This document shows positions 1 through 10,217 of a stretch of DNA of 64,000 nucleotides, in pieces. Below the pieces are notes generated by a model. The model searched no databases. It saw only the letters and a list, made by a program, of their open reading frames with translations, and was not told the origin of the DNA. The stretch spans positions 1,054,001 to 1,118,000 of the forward strand of contig CAVUIT010000012.1 in NCBI GenBank assembly GCA_963741625.1. Reading direction: 5' to 3'. The position numbers and the translations under genes are program-made. Source of the stretch: CAWBBA01 sp963741625 (lineage in GTDB: Bacteria > Desulfobacterota > Desulfomonilia > Desulfomonilales > Desulfomonilaceae). How positions within the stretch are numbered: position 1 is the stretch's first letter; each line of letters starts with the position of its first letter.

Positions 1-163
1 CAGGAAGTGTCCGTTTGCCGCCGGTCTACTGGACATTCAACCATCAGAAGGAGTGCCTCCCCCGGAATCTGCCGGGAACCTGAATCGGCAGCGACCTCCT
101 TCCCGTTTTTCTTGTGGTGGTTCCGAAGACGCGTCCCTTTTGGGACTCGCCTCAGGAGACGTC

Positions 164-1296
164 TCAGAAGACCAGCCCCACTGTTGCGATGGCTCCGTCC
201 AGACTGATCTTGTCCGCGTCGGATGGATACTTGCGCTCAAGGACGATCCATCTCCAACCGGCCTCCAGGTAACCGAAGCGGCCTCCTTGCATGGGAACAG
301 CCAAACGGCCTGCGGCATAGCCGTCCCAACCAAAGTATCCATCGAGGAACTGCACAGACGCCTTGCAGTTGCAGGAGGCGGTCCCCCCGCAAAAATTGCG
401 GATGACTCTCTCGATGCTCATGCCGGCATAGGCCAGCCCGAAGCCTTTCGATCTACTGCGGCTCTGGATGGCGTCACTAACCGACAGCTTATCGTCGTAC
501 AGGCTATAGCCGGCGAAGATACTGGATACGGCGTGAGGGGCCTGGAACCAGCTATAGATCACATCCCACCGATATATGAAGCGATCCCATTGAGTCAGAA
601 TCGGCACAAACGCGGGATAGAAGGCATTGCCGAAGAAAAACCCGTTCTGGGGAGTAGAATTATCCCTGAACTGGATCGGCATGAACGAAAATTCAATGCC
701 CCAGTTCGGCCGAATCTGACATCTGCCTTCATATTCGGCTATGTACTGATTGTTCCGCAGGCCGAGATCTCGGTTCAGATCAAGCTCGGTCCCCGGCCCT
801 CCAGCCAGATCTGTCCCGAAGATGACCGTGTTCGAGTTGAACCGCGCGTACCAGAGTTTCGCATCGAGCTGGAACTGTTTGCAGCCGATCCTGGGCAGGT
901 ACGGGGGGATTCCGCAGGAAGGTCGGCCCAAATGGCACCCCCTGTTGAAACAGGCCAAATCCCTGGGGTCCGGGCGGACAAGATTGAGGTTGCGGTGGGT
1001 AGTTGAGCGGGGGGCGAGAAACAGCGTACCGAGAAGGGTAAGCTGGCGGCGTCTGAACCGTCTGTGTACGGACAGAACGGTGGACCGCAGGCTCCGTGCT
1101 CTGCGAGCGAACTGACCGGCTTGGCCGGAGAACGGTATTGCCGGCTAGGCTGTACAACCGGATCAGCGGACAAGGCATCGCCTTGGATACCGCCCGAGAC
1201 GTCAGAGCCGTTGTACCCCCATCCTGCTGGGTTGCCGGTGAACGTTAAGATAATCGCAAGACAAACCAATACCTTCAAGGGCTTTATTATCACCAT
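164..1296 (-). CDS. Outer-membrane beta-barrel-like protein, frameshifted (paralog of 14139-15218)
   Basis: The start ATG at 1296 follows a strong AAGGAGGGAGGG ribosome site and opens a signal peptide (MVIIKPLKVLVCLAIILTF). The reading then moves to a second frame carrying a Pro-rich linker (PPLNYPPQPQSCPPGPQ) and to a third frame, read from about 958 to the stop at 164, carrying the barrel. The barrel part has alternating aromatic strands and ends with a terminal aromatic residue (GAIATVGLVF), as outer-membrane proteins do. The total length is a multiple of three plus two, which fits two single-base insertions. It aligns end to end with the gene at 14139: signal peptide, Pro-rich stretch, Cys-containing segment, RPNW, GGR(F/W)GYL and the final strands. 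The substrate or role is unknown; it may be a porin-like or surface-layer protein. I cannot tell sequence errors from a real pseudogene. Confidence 0.72.
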
Positions 1297-1872
1297 ACCC
1301 TCCCTCCTTGATCGAATGTCCTGGGACGACGTCATTATTCATTATCGAAATTATGTCAAGTAAATTCTTCAAGACTGTTGAAGATCTGTCATGATAACTT
1401 TTTTAAGTACTCGTCAGGACTGCATGAATTGCCGGCAACTTCGTGCAATAGCATGCAGGGAGCAGAGACGGCAATCTGTGAGGGCGCGAGTTGCGAATAA
1501 TTGTTTGTTCTGAAAGGGTCACAAGGCCGCGGTAGGTCAGACCTGTGTGTCTGCGCAGGCCCCAAGGGCGCATCCCGCGCACTCCGGAAAGCACCAACAG
1601 AGAATTCGGGCGCTGCCGGACAAGTAGCGATTCTCGATGCTCACCACCATAGCTACTAACACCGCCCCTCCCCCCGGGCGAATTCACGGGGGGCCTATAA
1701 AACGGGTAAAATAAAAAGGGGAAGCCAAGATCTGTATCTGAAAGCTCCAGCCAGGGGCCGGGAGGCTGCCCCCAGACCTTGACCTCAGGACCGGAGACCT
1801 TTATGATCGGCTCGTGAGAAAGCAAAACAACCTATTGTTCGCGGTAGATCTCTGTCCCTGAATGGAAATCCC
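1297..1872. other. Intergenic region between divergent genes
   Basis: I find no convincing gene here. On the minus strand a TTGACA box at 1359-1354 lies 63 bases upstream of the beta-barrel start, the same distance as in its paralog. A G/C hairpin (CCCCCCG at 1670-1676, CGGGGGG at 1687-1693) lies mid-way. An A+T-rich stretch precedes gmhB. The segment around 1540-1580 loosely resembles 7983-8035, so it may be an eroded dispersed repeat. Confidence 0.5.
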
Positions 1873-2481
1873 ATGAAGCAGTTAGCCGATGCCCCAATGT
1901 CTCGGAAGGCAGTGTTCCTGGATCGTGATGGCGTCATCAACTACAAGTTGCCGGACACGCCGTACATAACAAAGATCTCGGAATTTCATCTCTTGCCGGG
2001 AGTCGGCGAGGCCCTGTCCATATTTAAGAAGCTTGGATTCATGCTGATCCTGATAACTAATCAGAGAGGAATAGCGCGAGGGTTCATGACCGGCGAGGAC
2101 CTGGAAGCAGTGCATGATCACATGCAGGGGGAGCTGCGAAAGGAGTATGCGCCTCTGGACGCGATCTACCACTGCCCTCATGAAGAATTCGAGTACTGCA
2201 ATTGCCGAAAACCTGAACCGGGGATGATTCTGACGGCAAGCCGGGATCTCAACATCGATCTTGACGCCTCTTATATGGTAGGCGACTCCCTCTGCGACAT
2301 TGGCGCGGGGCAGGGAGCAGGAGTGCGAACCGTTTGTATAGGCCCGGAAAGACATGGAGATGCGGATATGATTTTTCCCAACCTGTTGGCATTCGCACGA
2401 TTCCTCTGGGAACAGAGCAGTCAATCGGACGGAAAGAAGGAAATCAGGGGCATGGAAGAGAACAGGAGCGCAAATGAATAA
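1873..2481 (+). CDS. gmhB: D-glycero-beta-D-manno-heptose 1,7-bisphosphate 7-phosphatase
   Basis: A HAD-superfamily phosphatase that removes the 7-phosphate from heptose 1,7-bisphosphate in the cytoplasm, a step in making ADP-heptose for the LPS inner core. The catalytic DRDGV motif is at residues 17-21, the second HAD motif is TNQ, and the zinc loop characteristic of GmhB is visible as CPHEEFEYCNCRKP. The last acidic motif is MVGDSLCD. About 202 residues; the family usually has about 180-190, and the extra tail after ARFLWE is Lys/Glu-rich. The ATG at 1897 (MSRKAVF) is an alternative start close to the conserved domain. It overlaps the next gene by 8 bases, so the two are probably co-transcribed. 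Confidence 0.9.
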   Translation: MKQLADAPMSRKAVFLDRDGVINYKLPDTPYITKISEFHLLPGVGEALSIFKKLGFMLILITNQRGIARGFMTGEDLEAVHDHMQGELRKEYAPLDAIYHCPHEEFEYCNCRKPEPGMILTASRDLNIDLDASYMVGDSLCDIGAGQGAGVRTVCIGPERHGDADMIFPNLLAFARFLWEQSSQSDGKKEIRGMEENRSANE

Positions 2482-3271
2482 CAGACAAACAGGATCGGGG
2501 CCCACCATTGATGTCGATTCCAGATTATCTCTTGAGGATACTTTTGAATTCGCGTGCGGTCCCGAGGTTCCCTGTTTCACCGAGTGCTGCGGAAGACTGG
2601 AACTGCTCCTAACGCCCTACGATGTCTTGCGGCTCCGGAAAAGGCTCGGGATCTCCTCCGCGGATTTCTTGGATACTCATACGATCATGCGATGGGCCAC
2701 GGGCCACGGGTTTCCCGAGATCATGATGAAGATGGACTCCGACAACGACAAGCGGTGCCCGTTCGTTACCCCGAGAGGATGCTCTGTATACGAGGATCGA
2801 CCCGGCGCGTGTAGGATTTATCCTCTGGGCCGGGCCGCAACCAAGCACGCGATGGATGGAACGCCCAGGGAATTCTATTTTCCCGTAAGGGAAGACCATT
2901 GTAAGGGATTTGAACAGAAACGGCAGTGGACGGTACGAGAATGGCTCGCTGATCAAGGAATGGAAGATTACAACAGACTAAATGATCTCCTCATGGAGCT
3001 TTACATTCTCAAGGCCCGCAGCCGGGGAATTGCCCTAGGCCAGCAGCACATGCAGATGTTCACGATGGCATGCTACAACACGGAGAGATTCCGCGATTTT
3101 ATATTCAAGAGTGGGTTTCTTCAAAAATTCGACATTGATGAAGAGGTCGTGACCGACCTCAGGCAAAATGACATCAAGTTGCTGGAATTTGCATTCCAAT
3201 GGCTCAAGTTTGCTCTTTTCCACGAACCTGTGCTGAGGCCGAAGCTTCAAGCGGCGAAAACTTCGGCATAG
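2474..3271 (+). CDS. YkgJ-family cysteine-cluster protein
   Basis: 265 residues. The N-terminal half carries the YkgJ-type Zn/Fe-binding cysteine pattern: FACGPEVPCFTECCGRLEL near residue 25, then RCPFVTPRGCSVYEDRPGACRIYP, then HCKGFEQ. The family is widespread, predicted to chelate metal, and of unproven function. The C-terminal half is helical with no motif I recognise. It overlaps the 3' end of gmhB by 8 bases, which points to translational coupling, although no functional link to heptose synthesis is evident. It is convergent with the nucleotide-sugar dehydrogenase downstream, and I see no good terminator between them. Confidence 0.85.
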   Translation: MNNRQTGSGPTIDVDSRLSLEDTFEFACGPEVPCFTECCGRLELLLTPYDVLRLRKRLGISSADFLDTHTIMRWATGHGFPEIMMKMDSDNDKRCPFVTPRGCSVYEDRPGACRIYPLGRAATKHAMDGTPREFYFPVREDHCKGFEQKRQWTVREWLADQGMEDYNRLNDLLMELYILKARSRGIALGQQHMQMFTMACYNTERFRDFIFKSGFLQKFDIDEEVVTDLRQNDIKLLEFAFQWLKFALFHEPVLRPKLQAAKTSA

Positions 3272-3298
3272 TAAAGATCATCTGCACAGGTCTTCTGG

Positions 3299-4930
3299 TC
3301 ACTTCTTATAAAGCTTTTTCAACCGATTAATGTGGCCGCGGCCAAGACCCTTAACCTCGCATCCCAGCTCGAAATAGCGCTTTATCTTGGCATCGTCGAG
3401 GATGCCGAAGCAGTCTATGATTGCGAGCGGATCGCCCGCAGCTTGCACGACATGGTCCGGATCGAGATCCTGGAACTGTTTGTGGCGTACCGCGAGTATC
3501 ATTACATCGGCCTCTTTTAGGGCCTTCCACAAATCAGCCTCTACGCGCAGTGAAGTCAGCTTCTTCTGCCCTCGAAAAAACCGGGCCCTGCTGGTTCCCG
3601 GAGCAGGGTAACTATCCTGAGCTTCAAACTCCCACCAGTGATCAACGTACGGATCATGAACGCACACATCCGCTCCCATCTCCACTAGTCGGCGCACTAT
3701 GATTTCAGACCCGCTGTATCTGGTGTCACCCACGTCTTCTCTGTACGAGGCTCCTAGCAAGGTCACACGGGAGGCTGCAATGTAACGTCCCATATTTCGC
3801 AAAGCGTCCCTGGTCAGCTCCGGCACGTGCAGGGACCTGGCATCGTTGATATTAATAGCCAAGGGGGTGACTTTGAACAGTTCGTCCTCAAAACCCATCA
3901 GGTGCTTGTACGCCCACACCGCCAGGCCACCGTCCTTGGGGAGGCAATATCCGCCTATACCAGGACCCGGGAATATTATGTTCGAGTGAGTAGGCCTGAC
4001 CTTGACAGCGTCAATTACCTTTACTAGGTCCACGCCGTTGCGCTCCGCGAATAGGCTCCATTCATTGAGGAAACCTAGAATTGTGGCCCTGTAGCTATTC
4101 TCCACGATTTTAGCAGTCTCGGATTCTATAGGCCGGTCCAGGACAGTGAGCGGATGATTCTTTGTGTCGATCACCTCCTGAAGAAACTTGACCACTCGCT
4201 CCCGTGATGCCAGATTGATACCGCTGCACACACGCCAGAAGTTTCTGATGGAGGCCACGTAATTAGCGCCGGGCATGACGCGCTCGTAACTGTGTGCGAT
4301 TAAGGGCTCTGATTCGATGCCGCGTTTATGGAAGGCTTTCTTGATCAAGGGATAAGCAACCTGTTCTGTGGTGCCCGGGGGGACCGTTGTCTCAATCAGT
4401 ACCAGGGCTTCGGGTCGAATCAGCTCTCCGATGATCTCGATAGCTTTTTCCAGTTCCTCCATTTGGACATAGCCTGTGCCCACGTCATTGAGCGACTTTT
4501 TCACGTAATCGCACTGGACATCCACTACCACGACGTCGGCGAGCGTCAGCGCCTTGTATGTGTACGAGGCCGTGAGAGTTTCCTTCTCTTTCACGCATCT
4601 CTCGATAATTCGAGGCACCTCGGGGTCCTCGGACTTCATTGGGGCCAATCCGCGGCCTATCAGCCCGATCTTCCAAAAGCTGCGAGTGCTGGGTCTCTGC
4701 ACCCCGATGACGAATTTGTCCGGATTGCCCGCGTCGTCGGTTGAATCAGCTACTACCGCTGCCATAACCGCGCCCACGAACCCCATTCCCAGGACGATCA
4801 CGATCTCGCGGCCCTTGTCCCGGTTGCCCGCGGCAAGTTTTTCGAGCCTCTGGAACTCGATCTCATAATCCTCCTCCGAAGGAAGAGGAAACCTTTCTCC
4901 ATCTGGGCTTGTCGAATATTCGTGGCTCAT
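3299..4930 (-). CDS. UDP-glucose/GDP-mannose dehydrogenase family protein (nucleotide-sugar dehydrogenase)
   Basis: An NAD-dependent enzyme that oxidises C6 of a nucleotide sugar twice to give a uronic acid, for surface polysaccharide. The Rossmann motif VLGMGFVG is at residues 46-53, the catalytic cysteine 329 is in GGYCLPKD, and the conserved helix ETAKIVENSYRA is at about 271. The C-terminal UDP-binding domain contains LLGASYREDVGDTRYS. About 543 residues is longer than the usual 420-450, with insertions near residues 60-110 and a region after DPYVDHWWEF. I chose the ATG at 4930 because AAGGGGAAAGG lies just upstream; the frame stays open to 5011. The exact sugar cannot be told; WecC-like (UDP-ManNAc) is one possibility. 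Confidence 0.85.
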   Translation of the reverse strand: MSHEYSTSPDGERFPLPSEEDYEIEFQRLEKLAAGNRDKGREIVIVLGMGFVGAVMAAVVADSTDDAGNPDKFVIGVQRPSTRSFWKIGLIGRGLAPMKSEDPEVPRIIERCVKEKETLTASYTYKALTLADVVVVDVQCDYVKKSLNDVGTGYVQMEELEKAIEIIGELIRPEALVLIETTVPPGTTEQVAYPLIKKAFHKRGIESEPLIAHSYERVMPGANYVASIRNFWRVCSGINLASRERVVKFLQEVIDTKNHPLTVLDRPIESETAKIVENSYRATILGFLNEWSLFAERNGVDLVKVIDAVKVRPTHSNIIFPGPGIGGYCLPKDGGLAVWAYKHLMGFEDELFKVTPLAININDARSLHVPELTRDALRNMGRYIAASRVTLLGASYREDVGDTRYSGSEIIVRRLVEMGADVCVHDPYVDHWWEFEAQDSYPAPGTSRARFFRGQKKLTSLRVEADLWKALKEADVMILAVRHKQFQDLDPDHVVQAAGDPLAIIDCFGILDDAKIKRYFELGCEVKGLGRGHINRLKKLYKK

Positions 4931-5375
4931 TCCTTTCCCCTTGTTGACTGCGGTCTTTGATACCAATGTGCTTTCACACAGGTAGCCTGCGGGGCGGATC
5001 TTCCCTGTCATTGCGAGGAGTGAAATCCCGCGTTCCGCGGGAAAGCAATCTCATCGGCGGGACCGTCCTGCGCGGAACGCGGGATGCCGGTCATTCGTCA
5101 CCCCGGACTCCGATCCGGGGTCCAGTCTGGATTCCCGCGTACGCGGGAATGACGGCGGGCGGGACGCCCATCCCACCCCAGATTGGTTTGGGCGTGAGCC
5201 CTCGCAATGACATCATAGATCTTACACGCAAATTACTTTTTGAACGCGACTTGGTGTAACGGCTGAGAATAAAACGGCTGTGGCCGCGCGTCAAGATCGA
5301 AAGCCGTTGAAGATGCCAGGTCCGTATGTTATGAGATGTCGATCGAACCACCAGTGTGGTTGCATCGGAGGACCT
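4931..5375. repeat. Intergenic region with dispersed palindromic repeats
   Basis: No gene. It holds a 48-base repeat at 5006-5053 (TGTCATTGCGAGG to AAGCAATCTCA) that recurs at 8739-8786 with three differences. It also holds a palindrome at 5101-5120 (CCCCGGACTCCGATCCGGGG) and another at 5132-5149 (TTCCCGCGTACGCGGGAA). This type of element is scattered through intergenic DNA of many delta-proteobacteria. The leuS ribosome site GGAGGA sits at the end of the gap. Confidence 0.75.
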
Positions 5376-7851
5376 ATGGACAAAAAATATAACCCCGAGG
5401 TGATCGAAAAAAGATGGCAAGAATTCTGGGCAAGGGAAAAGCTGTTTAAAGTCGAGATCGATGCCTCGCGACCGAAATATTATCTGCTTGAGATGTTTCC
5501 CTATCCATCGGGCCGTATACACATGGGCCACGTTCGTAACTACTCCATCGGGGATGTGGTGGCGCGATTCAAGATGATGCAGGGTTACAACGTGCTGCAT
5601 CCCATGGGTTGGGATGCCTTCGGGATGCCTGCGGAAAATGCTGCGATACAGCACGGATCACATCCTGCGACCTGGACTATGAGCAACATCGACGAGATGC
5701 GAAGGCAGTTGCAGCGGATGGGTTTTTCCTACGATTGGGACAGGGAGATCGCAACGTGCCACCCCGAGTATTACCGATGGGAACAGTGGCTTTTCATAAG
5801 AATGATGGAGAAAGGGCTGGTTTATCGGAAGAAGTCCATTGTCAATTACTGTGAGCCGTGCCTAACGGTTCTCGCCAATGAGCAGGTCGTAGAAGGCACG
5901 TGCTGGCGATGCGGGACCCCAGTGGTCCAGAAAGAGCAGGAGGGATGGTTTTTCAGGATTACCCAGTATGCCGGCGAACTCCTCGAATGGTGTGACAAAC
6001 TCCCTGGCTGGCCGGAGAAGGTCCTCACCATGCAGAGGAACTGGATCGGTCGCAGTGAAGGAGCGAGGATTCTCTTCGAGCTGGAAAACGGGGGGGAACC
6101 TATCGAGGTATTTACTACTCGGCCGGACACGCTCTACGGAGCCACTTTCATGAGCCTGGCGCCTGAGCACCCGCTCTGCCTCAAACTCTCCAAGGGGACA
6201 GGTCAGGAGCAACAGGTAATGGATTTCATCAATAGCGTTCTCACACTGGACTGGCAGGGCCGAGTGGGAGAGACGGCCGAGAAGAAGGGCGTATTTACTG
6301 GAGCGTTCTGTATCAATCCACTGACAGGCCGCAGGATGCCCATATATGTGGCAAACTTCGTGCTCTTTGAGTACGGCACGGGCGCTGTAATGGCAGTGCC
6401 CGCCCATGACCAAAGGGATTTTGAGTTCGCTAAGAATTACGGACTGGATATCGTCGTGGTAATCCAACCCGACGGGCAGAAATTGGATGCCGCGACGTTG
6501 ACCGAGGCTTACGTAGATCAGGGGAGGCTGGTCAATTCCGCTGAGTTTGACGGCATGGAGAATGAATTAGCCAAGAAGGGGATCGCAGACAAGCTCCAGG
6601 CTATGGGCAAAGGCGGGTTGACGATTAATTACCGAATTCGCGATTGGGGAATCTCCAGGCAGCGATACTGGGGGGCCCCAATTCCGATCATTCATTGCCC
6701 GGACTGCGGGGTATGTACCGGTGCCGGATGAGAGTCTCCCCGTCGTGCTCCCCATAGACATTGATTTTCCCAAGAACGGGCGGTCGCCGTTGCCGGACCT
6801 CAAGTGGTGGGTGGAGGTCGAGTGCCCTAAATGCGGAAAGCCTGCTCGGCGGGACACTGACACAATGGACACCTTCGTGGAATCCTCGTGGTACTTCGAC
6901 CGATACGCATGCCCCCGCTACGACAAGGGAATAATCGACCCCGAAGCAGATCAATATTGGCTCCCGGTCGACCAATACATAGGCGGGATAGAGCATGCAA
7001 TTCTCCATCTACTCTATTCGCGCTTCTTCACCAAAGTCTTGAGAGACATGAAGATCAAGCAGAGCGACGAACCCTTCACGAATCTCCTCACTCAAGGGAT
7101 GGTCATCAAGGACGGCGCTAAGATGTCCAAGTCCAAGGGCAATGTCGTGGATCCCGAAGACCTGATAAACCGTTACGGAGCCGACACCGTAAGGCTTTTC
7201 TGCCTCTTTGCGGCACCGCCGGAGCGGGACCTGGAGTGGACTTCCGAAGGAGTAGAGGGAGCTTATCGTTTTCTGGGGCGAGTTTGGAGCCTCGTACATC
7301 AGTACAAGCACCTTAAGGTCCCTGAAAAGAGGCCCGAAGAGAGCGAGCAGGCCAAATCCATTCGGCGGCTTACGCACAAGACCATCAAGAAAGTAACAGA
7401 CGACATCAAGAACCGATTCCATTTCAACACCGCTGTTGCAGCGGTCATGGAAATGACCAACGAGCTGGCCCGGGTTGCCCCCGAAGGCGCGGATCGTCTC
7501 CCAGGCGTTCAGGCCGCTCTGTACGAGGCTGTCCGGACGGTAGTAGTGCTTCTTTCGCCTTTTGTGCCCCACATGGCGGAAGAATTGTGGGAAGCCCTCG
7601 GAGGAGAATCAGGAATGGTTCGCGTTCGGTGGCCTTCGTTTGATCCCACTCTCCTGGAGCAGGACCAAGTCTTGATAGTGGTTCAGGTTAACGGCAAGAA
7701 GAGGGGCGAAATCACAGTCCCCTCAGACGCGTCCGACGATGAGATCAAGGAAGCGGCCATGGCAGAGGTCAACGTCCATAAGTTTATCGCGGGAAAACAG
7801 GTTCGCAAAACGATTCTGGTCCCCGGCAAACTGTTGAATCTGGTGGTGTGA
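5376..7851 (+). CDS. leuS: Leucyl-tRNA synthetase (one frameshift)
   Basis: Class I aminoacyl-tRNA synthetase that charges tRNA-Leu. The start ATG at 5376 has GGAGGA six bases upstream. The HIGH motif is HMGH in PSGRIHMGHVRNY, an editing domain with TTRPDTLYGATF follows, then KMSKSKGNVVDP and the C-terminal anticodon-binding part. Near 6713-6720 the frame breaks after HCPDCGV. Skipping one base restores VPVPDESLPVVLP in the other frame and continues to the stop at 7851. The corrected length is about 824 residues, normal for the family. Because leuS is essential, the extra base is most likely a sequence error. lptE follows in the same direction, the usual neighbour in proteobacteria. Confidence 0.93.
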
Positions 7852-8153
7852 CAGTTGTTGCCAAGATGGAAACTTTGACCTGAGAACGGGCATTGTGGGA
7901 TGTGCCTCGGCGCAACTACAGTGGGAGGCATTAGGAATGGCGCTCTATCCGACAACTGTGCAAGCAGCGCCCCTACAAAAGGGTAGACCCATGTGTCTGC
8001 CCTGATTTGAGTCGCATCCCGCGTACCCCGGTACGCCCCAACTGGAGCCTTCGGCGCGGGGCAGTCTGTCATTTTCAATGCGCGTCACTGTAATTTACCT
8101 TATGACAGGACCTGCCTCGCACTAAGAAAAGATGTCGCAACATTCGCCTGAGG
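7852..8153. other. leuS-lptE spacer
   Basis: No gene apart from the probable true 5' end of lptE. The stretch 7983-8065 contains GC-rich partial palindromes (GCGTACCCCGGTACGC) resembling eroded dispersed repeats. Confidence 0.4.
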
Positions 8154-8690
8154 TTGTCGTTGTCTGCATTTTTCCTGGTAGCAGGGTGCGGGTTCCACTT
8201 CAGCGGCGCGCCCGGAGACACACCATTTCCTCCGGACTTGAAAACCATTGTGCTGGAAAGCGCGATTAACAAGACAACCGTCACAGGAATAGAAACCGAG
8301 CTAACCAACGTCCTTCGCGATGAATTTGCGCTGGGCACGCGGCTCAGGCCGGTACGAAGCGATGGGGACACAACTCTGAAGACGGTTATTGCTTCGTATG
8401 ACGATCCGACATCCACCTTTAGAGCGGACGGGAAAGAATTGACCCGCATCGGCACGCTCAGGGTAAATTGCGTTCTGGAACGGAACAACCCCAAGAAGAT
8501 ACTGTGGAAGAAAGATCTGTCAGCCTCTTACTCTTACAACGTGACCGATTCAATTGGCGGCACTCTATCGAACAGACGCATGGCGATCTCTCGAATGATT
8601 AAGGATCTCACACCTCGAATCCACAGGTCCATGTACGACAAGTTTAAAACTGCCGAAAGCTCAGTACGCGTTGTACCACGGTCGTTTTAA
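8154..8690 (+). CDS. lptE: LPS-assembly lipoprotein LptE
   Basis: An outer-membrane lipoprotein that plugs LptD and delivers LPS to the surface. The lipobox LVAGC is clear, followed by GFHFSG and the LptE pattern (IETELTNVLRDEF, a later strand with WKKDLSASYSYNV). The TTG at 8154 gives a very short signal peptide without positive charge. The frame is open further upstream and would supply a basic region (RTKKRCRNIRLRL). An ATG at 8102 would join it if one base were removed, so the true start may be 8102 with another indel. About 178 residues from 8154. Its position directly after leuS matches E. coli gene order. Confidence 0.8.
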   Translation: MSLSAFFLVAGCGFHFSGAPGDTPFPPDLKTIVLESAINKTTVTGIETELTNVLRDEFALGTRLRPVRSDGDTTLKTVIASYDDPTSTFRADGKELTRIGTLRVNCVLERNNPKKILWKKDLSASYSYNVTDSIGGTLSNRRMAISRMIKDLTPRIHRSMYDKFKTAESSVRVVPRSF

Positions 8691-8707
8691 CACAACGTTT
8701 GAGTAAT

Positions 8708-9015
8708 CATTCACTTACGCGGGGCGTTTTTGGTTCTCTGTCATGGCGAGGGGTGAAATCCCCCGTTCCGCGGGAAAGCAATCTCAACGATTATATTGGT
8801 TTAAAATTTGTCCTTTTCGTCGGCATGTGACAAAGGGGAATGATGGTTTGGGTGCCACTGCTGGCTTGTCCAGCATTGTTTTCTAAACTTGCACTTCTGG
8901 ACAAGCCAGCAGTGGCACCCACAAGTAAATCGATCATTACTTTCCAGAACTCCTATAAAGGCAGAGATTGCTTCGCTCCGCTCGCAATGAGAACTTTTCC
9001 CCTCTGGTAAGTGAA
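8708..9015. repeat. Nested palindromic element between lptE and mdh
   Basis: Three layers of inverted repeat share one centre. The outer arms are ATTCACTTAC (8708-8717) and GTAAGTGAAT (9006-9015). The middle arms are the 48-base dispersed repeat at 8739-8786 and its partial inverse at 8963-8992 (ending CTCGCAATGAGA). The inner arms are a perfect 24-base inverted repeat at 8850-8873 and 8897-8920 with a 23-base loop. No reading frame is present. The layered structure suggests a non-autonomous mobile element or successive insertions at one site. Confidence 0.7.
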
Positions 9016-9152
9016 TGGATACAAAGTTTGAGACGTTAAGGCTTCCAAAGGGGCATCATCTTGATTACAATACAGGCTGCCCGTCTGACCTGAAGAGGCA
9101 TATATAAACTTGAGATTTTTGGGATTGAAAACATTTACAGGAGGATGGATTA

Positions 9153-10088
9153 ATGTCTAGAAAAAAGATAACCGTCGTGGGTGCGGGGAACGTAGGGGCT
9201 TCCGTCGCGGCCTATGTTTCTGCCCAGGAATTGGGAGATGTAGTGCTTGTGGATATCCTCGAAGGGGTTCCCCAGGGCAAAGGCCTTGATATGTTCGAGG
9301 CCACCCCTGTGCTTGGCCTGGACACCAAAGTAATCGGCGCCAACGCATACGAAGCGACTCAGGCTAGCGACATTGTAATCATCACCGCGGGGATAGCCAG
9401 AAAACCCGGTATGAGCCGAGACGACCTTCTCAAGACCAATGTGAAGATCGTGGGCGACGTGGCAGAGAAGGCCGCTATGTTTTCTCCGAATGCCATAATG
9501 ATAATAGTCTCCAACCCGTTGGACGCTATGGTCTACACTGCGTGGAAAAAGTCACGTTTCGAACCGAGGCGTGTAATCGGAATGGCCGGCGTCCTGGACA
9601 CTGCTCGGTTCAGGAGCTTTCTTGCCGACGAGATTGGGGTGTCGGTTGAAGATATTCATGCTCTCGTCCTGGGAGGACACGGAGACACCATGGTGCCGCT
9701 CACACGATACTGCTTCGTGGGTGGCGTCCCGATAACCAATTTTGTCACCGAAGACAGGCTCGAAGAAATTGTTCAGAGAACGCGGCAGGGCGGGGCCGAA
9801 ATCGTGAACCTGCTGAAAACGGGAAGCGCGTTCTATGCCCCTGCTGCATCAGCGGTGGAGATGGCGCGATCGATCCTATTAGACAAGAAGAGACTCTTGC
9901 CTGTTGCAGCGTATCTCGACGGCGAATTCGGTGAGAAGGGGATATTTGTAGGGGTGCCCGCGATCCTCGGGTCAGCCGGCGTAGAAAGAGTCGTGGAATT
10001 GGAACTGAACACGGAGGAGCAGGAAGCCTTCGACAGGTCCGTGGAAGCAGTCAAGACCCTTGTCAAGGAAGTGGATCAGCTCTTGTGA
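9153..10088 (+). CDS. mdh: Malate dehydrogenase (NAD, LDH-like type)
   Basis: Interconverts malate and oxaloacetate in the cytoplasm. The NAD-binding loop is VVGAGNVGA (residues 8-16), with an acidic residue in VLVDI that favours NAD. The substrate-binding segment ARKPGMSR is at 82-89 and the catalytic histidine 176 is in GGHGDTMVPL. 311 residues, the normal length of the tetrameric LDH-like bacterial MDH. The ribosome site AGGAGG lies about 8 bases before the ATG. It stands alone: upstream is the repeat element and downstream a hairpin at 10127-10157. Confidence 0.95.
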   Translation: MSRKKITVVGAGNVGASVAAYVSAQELGDVVLVDILEGVPQGKGLDMFEATPVLGLDTKVIGANAYEATQASDIVIITAGIARKPGMSRDDLLKTNVKIVGDVAEKAAMFSPNAIMIIVSNPLDAMVYTAWKKSRFEPRRVIGMAGVLDTARFRSFLADEIGVSVEDIHALVLGGHGDTMVPLTRYCFVGGVPITNFVTEDRLEEIVQRTRQGGAEIVNLLKTGSAFYAPAASAVEMARSILLDKKRLLPVAAYLDGEFGEKGIFVGVPAILGSAGVERVVELELNTEEQEAFDRSVEAVKTLVKEVDQLL

Positions 10089-10126
10089 CGTCTCCAACCA
10101 TAACTGGGCAGGCGCAAATGGCTTGC

Positions 10127-10157
10127 AGAGGTGCGGCATTGCCGTGCCTCTAGTTTT
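10127..10157 (+). terminator. Probable intrinsic terminator of mdh
   Basis: A hairpin AGAGGTGCGGC / GCCGTGCCTCT with a three-base loop (two wobble positions), followed by AGTTTTG, 39 bases after the mdh stop codon. Confidence 0.5.
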
Positions 10158-10201
10158 GTGGACGGGGATCACTCAGCGGCGCGCTGCGCCGCACTTGACT
10201 T

Positions 10202-10217
10202 TGGCACACAACTTGCC
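10202..10217 (+). promoter_or_regulatory. Possible sigma-54 promoter
   Basis: TGGCAC-N5-TTGCC with GG and GC ten bases apart, as in RpoN promoters. It lies about 280-340 bases before miaB and has no recognised enhancer site. A chance match is quite possible. Confidence 0.25.

Noticed and set aside
1403..1825. 140-codon minus-strand frame
   Set aside because: Low-complexity translation, no ribosome site and no family. It overlaps the gmhB leader.
8739..8992. CRISPR-like repeats
   Set aside because: The repeats are few, inverted and unevenly spaced, with no spacer array or cas gene.
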